A stretch of DNA of 7,713 nucleotides from assembly GCA_045648605.1 (NCBI GenBank), contig JAZROG010000111.1, forward strand, positions 1 through 7,713, written 5' to 3'. The notes under the pieces were generated by a model. That model had not been told where the DNA came from and made no database searches. It saw nothing but the letters and a program-made list of their open reading frames with translations. The position numbers and the translations under genes were made by a program. Shown here piece after piece: positions 1 through 6,279 of this stretch. How positions within the stretch are numbered: position 1 is the first letter of the stretch; every line of letters begins with the position of its first letter. Origin of the DNA: SIG710 sp045648605 (GTDB lineage Bacteria; Bacillota; Clostridia; Oscillospirales; CAG-272).

Positions 1-927
1 GACACGGATGCTGTGACCGATATTGGCTCTGAGACGGAAGCAGAGACGGAAACTGCTTTTGAAACAGAATATGTGACCGAAACAGATTTTGAAATAGTAA
101 CCGAGACTGAGACTGGATTTGAAACGGAAACGGAAACGGAAACAGAAACGGAAACAGAAATAGAAACCGAGACAGAGACGGAGACAGAGACGGAGACCGA
201 AAGGCTGACATCGTCAAATCCCAATGCTATTATTATTGACAGAACATTGACGCTTTTAAGGTACGGCTACGGTTATCCCGAGTCAGACCGTGATGAAATA
301 GAATACAAATATGCAAAGGCATACGGCTTCAGCGAGGGCAGAGCTGCGGTGGTTGACGATAAGGGCGTGCTTCGCTTTATAAACCCAATGGGCGAGGTCG
401 TTATTGACGGAGTTGGCACGAAAATGGTCACCGCCAGCCGTTATATCGTAACAGAATATGCAGAGCCGCTTTACCGTCATTCGGAAAATTCAAAGGGATA
501 TCTTTATTTTGACAGCGGACTTGTAAGAGTGAGAAAGCTTGAGAGGGATTATACCTTCAGAAATCTAATATATTCGGATAGCGATGTGCTTCTTTATCCC
601 GACGGAAGCGAATTTGAGATACCAAAGGGATTTACTCTCGTTTCCTATTCGGAGGGAGTTTTGGTGCTTAAGGGAAGCAATGGAAAATACGGATATTTCC
701 ATAAGGACGGATATTGGATAGCGCAGCCCATCTATACCGAGATAAGACCCTTTTCGGAGGGGTTTGGCGTTATGGGCTTCCTTGGGGGCAAAAAGGGAGT
801 TATCGACAAGAAGGGAAATATAGTCATTCCCTTTGCCTATGAATATATCACCGCTCCCGCAGAGGGTCTGATGACTCTCTACAGCTATGAAAACGGCTGG
901 AAGATATTAGTAAAAACAGCGAAATAA
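1..927 (+). CDS. WG-repeat protein with Glu-Thr repeat tract, 5' partial
   Basis: The frame is open from base 1 and has no convincing start in the window. A GTG at 13 is in frame but lacks a ribosome binding site and lies inside the low-complexity tract, so the true start is upstream; 308 residues are visible. The first ~65 residues are a Glu/Thr-rich tract that becomes pure Glu-Thr at 121-198. The rest resembles WG (beta) repeats: FSEGRAAVVDDKGVLRFI near 328-408, then NGKYGYFHKDGYWI near 679-735 and GGKKGVIDKKGNIVIPFAY near 784-840, with PFSEG between the last two. WG-repeat proteins are often exported or surface-associated and probably act in protein or ligand binding; no enzymatic role is known for the repeat itself. 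The acidic tract probably links a missing N-terminal part (perhaps a signal peptide or lipoprotein anchor) to the repeats; this is inference. The stop lies 10 bases before the dus start, suggesting co-transcription. Confidence 0.85.
   Translation, partial: DTDAVTDIGSETEAETETAFETEYVTETDFEIVTETETGFETETETETETETEIETETETETETETERLTSSNPNAIIIDRTLTLLRYGYGYPESDRDEIEYKYAKAYGFSEGRAAVVDDKGVLRFINPMGEVVIDGVGTKMVTASRYIVTEYAEPLYRHSENSKGYLYFDSGLVRVRKLERDYTFRNLIYSDSDVLLYPDGSEFEIPKGFTLVSYSEGVLVLKGSNGKYGYFHKDGYWIAQPIYTEIRPFSEGFGVMGFLGGKKGVIDKKGNIVIPFAYEYITAPAEGLMTLYSYENGWKILVKTAK
121..198 (+). repeat. In-frame hexanucleotide repeat, 13 units (Glu-Thr)
   Basis: Thirteen consecutive 6-base units of the form GAR-ACN, one of them GAA-ATA, encode alternating Glu and Thr. 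The third codon bases vary (ACG, ACA, ACC; GAA, GAG), so the array is imperfect at DNA level but nearly perfect in protein. Looser Glu/Thr-rich sequence extends upstream to about base 28. Because units are 6 bases, gain or loss of units would change linker length without shifting the frame. Confidence 0.9.
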
Positions 928-937
928 GAGGAACTTT

Positions 938-1984
938 ATGAAAAAATCAGAGCTTTGCGGATTTCAGCTCGGAGAGACATGGATAAAGCACGGACTTGTG
1001 CTTGCGCCAATGGCAGGAGCTACCGATTATGCCTTCAGGGAGGTGTGCCGTGCCCACGGAGCATCTCTTGTTGTCAGCGAAATGGTCTCCGCAAAGGCGC
1101 TTTGCTATGAGCAGAGATGCAAAAAGAAAAATGCGGAGGAGCTTTCAAGAACGGCACCCCTTGCAGCTGTCAGGCGTGAGGAGCTCCCGATGGCGGTACA
1201 GCTTTTTGGAAGCGAGCCGGAATTTATGGCAGAGGCGGCGTCCCTTATCCAGAGCGGAGAATATTTCGGGTGCAAAAGCACCGCCACCCCTACCGCCATC
1301 GATATAAATATGGGATGCCCCGTTGCAAAGGTCGTTTCAAACGGTGAGGGAAGCGCGCTTATGAAGGATATTTCTCTTGCGGCAAGGATAGTAAGGGCAG
1401 TGGTGGACAGCGTCTCTCTGCCTGTTACGGTCAAGATGCGCGCAGGCTGGGATAAAGACAGCATAAATGCTCCCGAGCTTGCAAGAGCGCTTGAGGACAG
1501 CGGCGCGGCTATGATATGCGTTCACGGAAGAACGAGAGAGCAGTTTTATGAGCCAAGCGCCGACTACGGTGTTATTGCGGATGTGAAAAAGGCGGTAAGG
1601 ATACCTGTTGTTGGCAACGGAGATGTTTGCTCAGCCTCGGATGCAATGAGGATGTATGAGGTGACAGGCTGTGACGGCATCGCCATTGGCAGAGGCGCAC
1701 TTGGCAACCCGTGGATCTTTGAAGAAATAATCGCAGCCACCACGGGCGAAGAATATAAAAGACCTGCCATAGGCGAGCGGATGAGGGTCGCTCTCGCGCA
1801 AACCGAAAGAATGTGCGCTTTGAAGGGCGAATATGTTGCAGTTCGCGAGGCAAGAAAGCACGTTTCCTGGTATATCAGCGGAATACGCGGCGCGGCAGAG
1901 GCAAGAAACAGGATAAATTCGGCAGAAAGTCTGGACGAGATAAGAAAAATAGCGGACGAGATATCCTCTTGTACCGAGGATTGA
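938..1984 (+). CDS. dusB: tRNA-dihydrouridine synthase, DusB type
   Basis: FMN-dependent enzyme that reduces specific uridines in tRNA to dihydrouridine using NAD(P)H in the cytoplasm. The 348 residues fit the family length. Family motifs in order: APMAGATDYAFRE (23-35) at the FMN site; NMGCP (124-128), where Cys127 is the expected catalytic cysteine; KMRAGW (166-171); VHGRTREQFY (195-204); GNGDV (226-230); and GIAIGRGALGNPWIF (247-261) at the FMN phosphate end. The C-terminal ~75 residues (HVSWYISGIRGAAEARNRIN) match the helical tRNA-binding domain. The ATG follows GAGGA with a 5-base gap. The stretch before the catalytic motif (about 106-120, SGEYFGCKSTATPTA) looks several residues longer than in typical DusB proteins. 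The gene sits tightly behind the WG-repeat gene and 34 bases before the sigma factor gene. The Dus family is certain; the B subtype is likely. Confidence 0.95.
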   Translation: MKKSELCGFQLGETWIKHGLVLAPMAGATDYAFREVCRAHGASLVVSEMVSAKALCYEQRCKKKNAEELSRTAPLAAVRREELPMAVQLFGSEPEFMAEAASLIQSGEYFGCKSTATPTAIDINMGCPVAKVVSNGEGSALMKDISLAARIVRAVVDSVSLPVTVKMRAGWDKDSINAPELARALEDSGAAMICVHGRTREQFYEPSADYGVIADVKKAVRIPVVGNGDVCSASDAMRMYEVTGCDGIAIGRGALGNPWIFEEIIAATTGEEYKRPAIGERMRVALAQTERMCALKGEYVAVREARKHVSWYISGIRGAAEARNRINSAESLDEIRKIADEISSCTED

Positions 1985-2018
1985 TTTTTTTGACTATTAC
2001 AGGAGAAAGGAGGAGCTG

Positions 2019-2651
2019 ATGGCGCATATACTTGGCTTTTCACCGAAAAAAAGCGGTGAGGATAGAGACGCAAGGCTTTCGGAGCTTGCATTGCTTGTGC
2101 GAAGCGGCAAGGAAAAGTCTTTTGAAGAGATAGTTAAGCTCTGCGAGAGAAGCGTTTATGAGCTTGCATACAGAGTCAGCAAAAACAGCGAGGATGCAAT
2201 GGATATCACTCAGGATACCTTCATCAAGCTTTGGCAGCTCCTTTCGGGCGATGCTCCTCTTGATGAAATAAAGTCGTGGTATTCCTATATTTTGCGCATG
2301 GCGCGAAACTGTGCTCTTGATTTCCTTCGCAAGCAGAGCATAAGACGGCATGATTCTCTGATGGCAGAGGACGAGGATGGCGGATATAAGGAAATGGATA
2401 TTCCCGATGATGATATTTCCTCGGATCCCGTGCGCTCATATGAGCGAGAGGAGAGGATAGCGGCTGTAAGAGAGGCCATAAATTCCCTTGAGGAGGATTA
2501 TAGGCAGATACTTATTTTGCGCGAAAGCGAAGGACTTTCATATAAGGAAATAAGCGACAAGATGGGCATTGAAATGGGCACGGTCAAGAGTAAAATATTC
2601 AGAGCGAGAAATCATGTAAAAGAATATCTCGAAAAGCGGAACATTTTTTAA
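2019..2651 (+). CDS. ECF-family RNA polymerase sigma factor
   Basis: Alternative sigma factor that directs RNA polymerase to a specific promoter set, probably in response to an envelope signal. The 210 residues hold sigma region 2 at about 34-106 (SFEEIVKLCERSVYELAYRV, then DAMDITQDTFIKLWQ and WYSYILRMARNCALDFLRKQ) and region 4 at about 147-205, with the helix-turn-helix SYKEISDKMGIEMGTVKSKIFRAR at 174-197. The two are joined by an acidic linker (115-135), and there is no region 1.1 or 3, as expected for ECF factors. The ATG is set by a strong AAAGGAGG at 2006-2013 with a 5-base spacer. The next gene encodes a zinc-finger membrane protein, the usual anti-sigma partner. The specific ECF group cannot be told from the sequence alone. 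Confidence 0.93.
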   Translation: MAHILGFSPKKSGEDRDARLSELALLVRSGKEKSFEEIVKLCERSVYELAYRVSKNSEDAMDITQDTFIKLWQLLSGDAPLDEIKSWYSYILRMARNCALDFLRKQSIRRHDSLMAEDEDGGYKEMDIPDDDISSDPVRSYEREERIAAVREAINSLEEDYRQILILRESEGLSYKEISDKMGIEMGTVKSKIFRARNHVKEYLEKRNIF

Positions 2652-2662
2652 ATGCGTGCGTC
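2638..2662 (+). promoter_or_regulatory. Possible ECF-type promoter before the anti-sigma gene
   Basis: GGAAC (2638-2642), followed by a T-rich run, lies 16 bases before CGTC (2659-2662). This is the spacing and base pattern of many ECF-sigma promoters. It overlaps the last codons and stop of the sigma gene and would start a transcript near 2670, about 25 bases before the anti-sigma ATG. The elements are short, so a chance match is quite possible. Confidence 0.3.
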
Positions 2663-2694
2663 TCTTATAATGAAAACGGTTGAAAGGGATTTTT

Positions 2695-3444
2695 ATGATA
2701 GATAATGAGATTTTAAGGAGCGATGAATGGGAATGTGAGAAGGTCTTTTCCGAGCTTTATGCCTATTTTGACGGAGAGCTTGACGAAAAATCCGCTTCTC
2801 GCGTAAAAGAGCACCTTGAAAAATGCGAAAAATGCAGAAGGCTGCTCTCGGAGCTTTACGATCTCTCGGAGGATATAGCTGCATCATCTGTTCCTTATCC
2901 CGATGATCTTCATTCGCGCCTGATGGGTGCTCTTGATGTGGAGATGTCAAAGGGAAGAAAAAGGAGCAAAGCTCTTGATTTCGGAAAAGCAATGAAGAAG
3001 CACGGAATGTGGATGGGCGCGGGCATAGCGGCGGCCATTTGTCTTGTGCTTGTGGGTTCACCCTTGTTCAGAGGGAGCCTTGAATTTGCAAAGAGTGATT
3101 CAAAGAGCATTGAGATGGAGGATGCCATTGTTCTGCCGACCGGCGGCATCGAGGCGGCTTACGAGATGAGCAGATACAGTGCTGAAGAGGATATTTACTA
3201 TGCGGCAGACGAGCCGGAATGTATGGCGGAGGGAATAAAAGCCTTTTCGAATACCGCTCTTTCCGACACTGCTGAAAAGCCCGATGCAGACGGTGCGGAT
3301 GATATGGATATGACGGGTTCTGCAGCCGAAACCGAGTCAGAAGAGAAGAATTCTGCATTCGGAAAAGATAAATATTCTCTTTTGCCGACATTTATGATTC
3401 CCCGAGATGAGCTTGGAGAAAGAAAAACAGAGTTTTTTCACTGA
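2695..3444 (+). CDS. Zinc-finger membrane anti-sigma factor
   Basis: Probable regulator that holds the neighbouring ECF sigma factor at the membrane until a signal releases it. The 249 residues have an N-terminal cytoplasmic domain with His40, Cys44 and Cys47 (HLEKCEKC), the Hx3Cx2C zinc-binding signature of ZAS-type anti-sigma factors. One membrane segment follows at about 105-124 (MWMGAGIAAAICLVLVGSPL). The rest is an acidic extracytoplasmic part of ~125 residues with no domain I recognise, containing a Ser/Asp/Glu-rich stretch at 185-220. I chose ATG 2695 over TTG 2680: AAAGGG at 2683-2688 lies 6 bases before the ATG, and the TTG would overlap that ribosome binding site. The gene starts 43 bases after the sigma gene, and its last codons form half of the terminator stem. 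The role is inferred from the motif, topology and neighbour. Confidence 0.88.
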   Translation: MIDNEILRSDEWECEKVFSELYAYFDGELDEKSASRVKEHLEKCEKCRRLLSELYDLSEDIAASSVPYPDDLHSRLMGALDVEMSKGRKRSKALDFGKAMKKHGMWMGAGIAAAICLVLVGSPLFRGSLEFAKSDSKSIEMEDAIVLPTGGIEAAYEMSRYSAEEDIYYAADEPECMAEGIKAFSNTALSDTAEKPDADGADDMDMTGSAAETESEEKNSAFGKDKYSLLPTFMIPRDELGERKTEFFH

Positions 3445-3468
3445 AAGGTGAGAAAACTCTGTTTTTTT
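3423..3468 (+). terminator. Intrinsic terminator overlapping the anti-sigma stop codon
   Basis: Arms 3423-3441 and 3448-3466 form a 19-base-pair stem with one G-U pair and a 6-base loop; the T run is 3462-3468. The TGA stop of the anti-sigma gene is the first half of the loop, so the left arm encodes the last residues of that protein. It ends the WG-dus-sigma-anti-sigma unit. Confidence 0.92.
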
Positions 3469-3520
3469 GCCAAAAAATCGCGGGTGATTTTGTAAAAAAT
3501 GTCAAAAATGAAAAAAATCA

Positions 3521-3549
3521 TTGACAAATAAACCAATGTGTGGTATAAT
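3521..3549 (+). promoter_or_regulatory. Sigma-A promoter of the first surface gene
   Basis: TTGACA (3521-3526), a 17-base spacer and TATAAT (3544-3549) match the housekeeping consensus exactly, with an extended -10 TGG directly before the -10. An A/T-rich run at about 3492-3519 could serve as an UP element. The predicted start is near 3556, giving a leader of about 60 bases. The ribosome binding site GAAAGGA is at 3599-3605. Confidence 0.93.
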
Positions 3550-3558
3550 AATACAAAA

Positions 3559-3580
3559 TGAACGAGGTATCCCTTGTTCA
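3559..3580 (+). promoter_or_regulatory. Stem-loop at the predicted 5' end of the leader
   Basis: TGAACGAGG (3559-3567) and CCTTGTTCA (3572-3580) pair over 9 positions with one G-U pair and the loop TATC. It starts about 3 bases after the predicted transcription start. No T run of terminator length follows. A 5'-terminal hairpin like this may protect the mRNA from 5'-end decay; that role is inference. Confidence 0.55.
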
Positions 3581-3615
3581 GTGTTTTCAAATCATTATGA
3601 AAGGACATATACAAG

Positions 3616-5982
3616 ATGAAAAACACAAAGCGAATTCTTCTCATTTGCTCGGCAGTTATCATGATGGTTGCTCTTCTTGCAATCGCGGCTTATGCCGAGA
3701 CATTCACAGGCGACGTTCTTACGAATGATCCCACCAATTCAAATGACCTTGTCTGGACATTTGATGATGAAACAGGTGTTCTCACAATTTCCGGTACATC
3801 CAAGGATTTTGCGCTTGATCCCACCCCCTCTTGGGATAAGATGAACGCAGAAACAGTTCCGTGGTGGGCGCATATCAACGCTGTTACAAAGCTTGTTATA
3901 GATGCTCCCATTGAAACAATGTGCGCATGTGCTTTCAACAAGCTGAGTGCTTGCACAGTTGTTGTTATTCCCGATACAAAGATCACTCTCGAGGGCTCTA
4001 TGACATTTGCTAACATGAATGCCCTTGTAACCTTCGGTCCCGAGGGTACGCCCGAGGGTGTTATCGACCTTCGCAACGTCACAGGCGAGTCGGCCCAGTG
4101 CTTCGAGAATTCCTGCATGAATAAGACCATTAAGGTTCTTATGCCAAAGGAAGGTAAGGCTCCCATTAATGCCAACAAGGTTTTTGCCGACAGCACAACA
4201 GTTGCTTTCTATGCTGTAGCGGGAACTCCCGGTGAACAGATGGCAAAGAAGATCGCAGCTACTCCCGCTGAGACCTCTCCTTATGCAGATGTTGTTACAG
4301 TTGTTAACTATGACGGTACATTCGATGCAGCTTCCGTTCCCGAAAATACAACTGCAGATACAACAGCTCCTTCCGCAGAGCCTGCTCAGACTCTCCAGGA
4401 GACAAAGACAACCACAGCTATCTACGGTACACCTGTTATCGACGGTGATATCGACGAGGCTTGGGATCTTGCAACACAGATCGACTTCCCCTATAACCGC
4501 CAGGATGCTTCCGAGGATTTTCTTGCAGGTCTCATGGATTATCGCGATGAGGCTCAGAAGCCTTGGGCAAAGGTTATGTGGGATGCAAATCATCTCTATA
4601 TTCTTGCTTTTGTTCCCGATGGAAATCTTCAGGTGGAATCTTCTATCGATAGCCATAACCGCGACAGTATAGAGATCTATGTTGACGAGCTCAACGAAAA
4701 GAAGGCAACAAGGGAAGAAGCAACATCCTTCCATCAGCTTCGGTTTGTTGCTGACGGCAACTTAGCAGAGGGTGACGGCGTAGAGAAAAAGTACAGCGTA
4801 AAGACTTTTGAAGATTACTACATTATCGAGGCTGCTTATACATTCCATGATGTAGCTCCCAAGCAGAACATGGTAATGGGCTTTGATGTTTCCGTAAACT
4901 GCAATAATACCGGTAATAATATTCGTGACTACTGCCTTGTTTGGAATGACCGTACAAATGTGGCATATAAGTGCCCCATGTATCTCGGTAATCTCCAGCT
5001 CGTAGGCGGTGAGGGCATAAATGCCGGTGTTGATAAACCCGTAAAGGAAGATGAAACAACAAAGGCGGACGATACAACCGCAGCTCCCGAAACACCTGTA
5101 GTTCCCGAGGGCGTTCTTCTCACAGGCAGCATGGATGGTGATTATTCTAAGTGCACATGGACTCTCACAGCAGACGGAACACTTACATTTACTGCAAATC
5201 CCGAGCACAAGGGATGGAACGAGGTTCCTTACTATAATGAGGTAACAAAAAACGGCTGGCTTGAAATGGCAGACCAGATCAAGAAGGTTGTTATCGGCAG
5301 AGGTCTTTCGAAGGTTGGCGCAGGCGCATTCGAGAACTGCCCCAATCTCGAAATCGTTGAATTCGGCAGCATCAGCCAGCTTGCAAACAATGTGTTTGTC
5401 AACTGCCCCAAGCTCACAACTATCTATAAGACAGGTAATGAGCCTGTAGTTGGCACATTTGATCTTACATCCATTTCTTCTGTAAACGGTGCAGATCACT
5501 TCATCAACTGCGGCGTTACAAGCGTTAATCTTAACAACAAGATGACGAAGCTCCATGCTAACTTCTTTGTTGATTGCGCATATCTTACAAATGTAACCAT
5601 CGGTGAGACAGCCGAGACCATCGAGGACGGCGCATTCAACGGATGCTATAACCTCAAGGTTGTATTCGGCGCAGCAGCAGGCGGAGCAGCAGAGACTTTT
5701 GCTACAGCAAATGGCATGACATTCGCAAAGATCGGTGACACAGTTGAGATTCCCGAAGCAGTTGTAACAACAGCGGCTCCCGAGACAACAGCTGCACCCG
5801 AGACAACAGCAGCTCCCGAAACAACTGTAGCTGATGAAACGACAACAGCGGCAGACGGAACAACAAAGGCTCCCGATGAGGCAGCACAGACAAGCGACAT
5901 CAACCTCGTTATGGTTGTTGCAATCGCTCTCGCGGCTCTCGCAAGCGCAGTTGTTCTCACAAAGAAGAGAAGCTTCAACTAA
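3616..5982 (+). CDS. Modular surface protein: BspA-like modules plus CBM9-like domain
   Basis: Exported 788-residue protein, probably displayed on the cell surface for binding polysaccharide or host/food surfaces. Signal peptide 1-27 (KNTKR, hydrophobic core, cleavage after AYA). Module A at 45-210 begins LVWTFDDETGVLTISG, has PWW, VIDAPIET and VIDLRN, and ends FYAVAGTPGEQMA, the form of a BspA/LRR_5 protein. A Thr-rich linker (241-266) follows. Residues 267-465 resemble CBM9: PVIDGDIDEAWD, KVMWDANHLYILAFVPDG, RDSIEIYVDE, HQLRFVADGN, YIIEAAYTF, MGFDVSVN, LVWND and YLGNLQLV. After a second linker (472-494), module B at 497-705 is a more classical BspA LRR unit (CTWTLTADGTLTF, IKKVVIGRGLSKVGAGAFENCPNLEIVEF, IEDGAFNGCYNLKVV). 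A Thr/Pro/Glu linker (711-756) precedes AQTSD, a hydrophobic segment (762-781) and KKR. Monocistronic, with its own strong promoter and terminator. No catalytic domain is visible, so binding or adhesion is inferred. Confidence 0.9.
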   Translation: MKNTKRILLICSAVIMMVALLAIAAYAETFTGDVLTNDPTNSNDLVWTFDDETGVLTISGTSKDFALDPTPSWDKMNAETVPWWAHINAVTKLVIDAPIETMCACAFNKLSACTVVVIPDTKITLEGSMTFANMNALVTFGPEGTPEGVIDLRNVTGESAQCFENSCMNKTIKVLMPKEGKAPINANKVFADSTTVAFYAVAGTPGEQMAKKIAATPAETSPYADVVTVVNYDGTFDAASVPENTTADTTAPSAEPAQTLQETKTTTAIYGTPVIDGDIDEAWDLATQIDFPYNRQDASEDFLAGLMDYRDEAQKPWAKVMWDANHLYILAFVPDGNLQVESSIDSHNRDSIEIYVDELNEKKATREEATSFHQLRFVADGNLAEGDGVEKKYSVKTFEDYYIIEAAYTFHDVAPKQNMVMGFDVSVNCNNTGNNIRDYCLVWNDRTNVAYKCPMYLGNLQLVGGEGINAGVDKPVKEDETTKADDTTAAPETPVVPEGVLLTGSMDGDYSKCTWTLTADGTLTFTANPEHKGWNEVPYYNEVTKNGWLEMADQIKKVVIGRGLSKVGAGAFENCPNLEIVEFGSISQLANNVFVNCPKLTTIYKTGNEPVVGTFDLTSISSVNGADHFINCGVTSVNLNNKMTKLHANFFVDCAYLTNVTIGETAETIEDGAFNGCYNLKVVFGAAAGGAAETFATANGMTFAKIGDTVEIPEAVVTTAAPETTAAPETTAAPETTVADETTTAADGTTKAPDEAAQTSDINLVMVVAIALAALASAVVLTKKRSFN
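5767..5820 (+). repeat. Three tandem 18-base repeats encoding TTAAPE
   Basis: Three consecutive 18-base units encode Thr-Thr-Ala-Ala-Pro-Glu exactly, at residues 718-735; a degenerate fourth unit follows at 5821-5838. DNA differences are at third codon positions. It forms the wall-spanning linker between module B and the membrane anchor. Confidence 0.9.
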
Positions 5983-5996
5983 TATTTGAATATCGG

Positions 5997-6027
5997 CACG
6001 GCAACGCATCGCGTTGCCGTGTTTTTT
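5997..6027 (+). terminator. Intrinsic terminator after the first surface gene
   Basis: CACGGCAACGC (5997-6007) and GCGTTGCCGTG (6011-6021) form a perfect 11-base-pair GC-rich stem with the short loop ATC, followed by six Ts (6022-6027). It lies 14 bases after the stop codon of the 788-residue protein. Confidence 0.95.
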
Positions 6028-6279
6028 GTTTCTTTAATTGAATTTTGTCGAAAAAATGCTGCCGCAGAGAAAAAATTACATCTTTAGAGAAAGCTTTGAC
6101 AAAAAACGCATGAATGCCTCGAAATATGCGGAATTTTGAATAAATACTCGCCCGAGCGAGAGGAATAGTCAAATGATACAAAAAATTGCAAGGAATTGTG
6201 CATAATGTAAAAAGAGGGAAAATATTTGTAAACAAAACAAAATTTTTATGCGTAAAACTAATATTTTTTGTTGAAACTC
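6028..6279. other. AT-rich intergenic stretch
   Basis: No gene-sized reading frame with a ribosome binding site is visible on either strand. It holds a small GC-rich hairpin (CTCGC at 6147-6151, GCGAG at 6156-6160, no T run) and a short inverted repeat TTTGT/ACAAA at 6225-6236. The last ~60 bases are A/T-rich upstream sequence of the next promoter. A TTGACA at 6096-6101 has no matching -10. I assign no function beyond spacer and promoter context. Confidence 0.6.

Noticed and set aside
1964..1991. Possible terminator at the end of dus (TCCTC/GAGGA with T run)
   Set aside because: Only 5 base pairs with a 7-base loop, and the T run is separated from the stem by TTGA. Too weak to call; at most a leaky attenuator before the sigma gene.
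2040..2059. 6-base inverted repeat TCACCG/CGGTGA at codons 8-14 of the sigma gene
   Set aside because: Short, within coding sequence, A-rich loop, no link to the ribosome binding site.
1564..2091. 175-codon minus-strand frame opposite the end of dus and the start of the sigma gene
   Set aside because: It covers two well-supported genes on the plus strand, has no recognisable domain and no promoter.
2666..2671. TATAAT between the sigma and anti-sigma genes
   Set aside because: No -35 hexamer at a suitable distance (a T run lies there), so it does not stand as a sigma-A promoter.
3739..4734. 331-codon open frame on the minus strand inside the first surface gene
   Set aside because: It shares codon boundaries with the sense gene and stays open only because that gene avoids TTA, CTA and TCA. 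The translation is Cys/Ile-rich with no domain, and there is no ribosome binding site logic.
4762..6009. 415-codon open frame on the minus strand inside the first surface gene
   Set aside because: Same cause as above; it ends exactly at the one sense TTA. Its peptide has Cys-rich runs that are the complement of GCA/ACA codons, and its start lies within the terminator hairpin.
6147..6160. Small GC-rich hairpin in the intergenic region
   Set aside because: Only 5 base pairs, no T run, no promoter before it; nothing indicates a small RNA.
6225..6236. TTTGT-AA-ACAAA inverted repeat upstream of the second promoter
   Set aside because: Too short and AT-rich to distinguish from chance, and no similar site precedes the first promoter.
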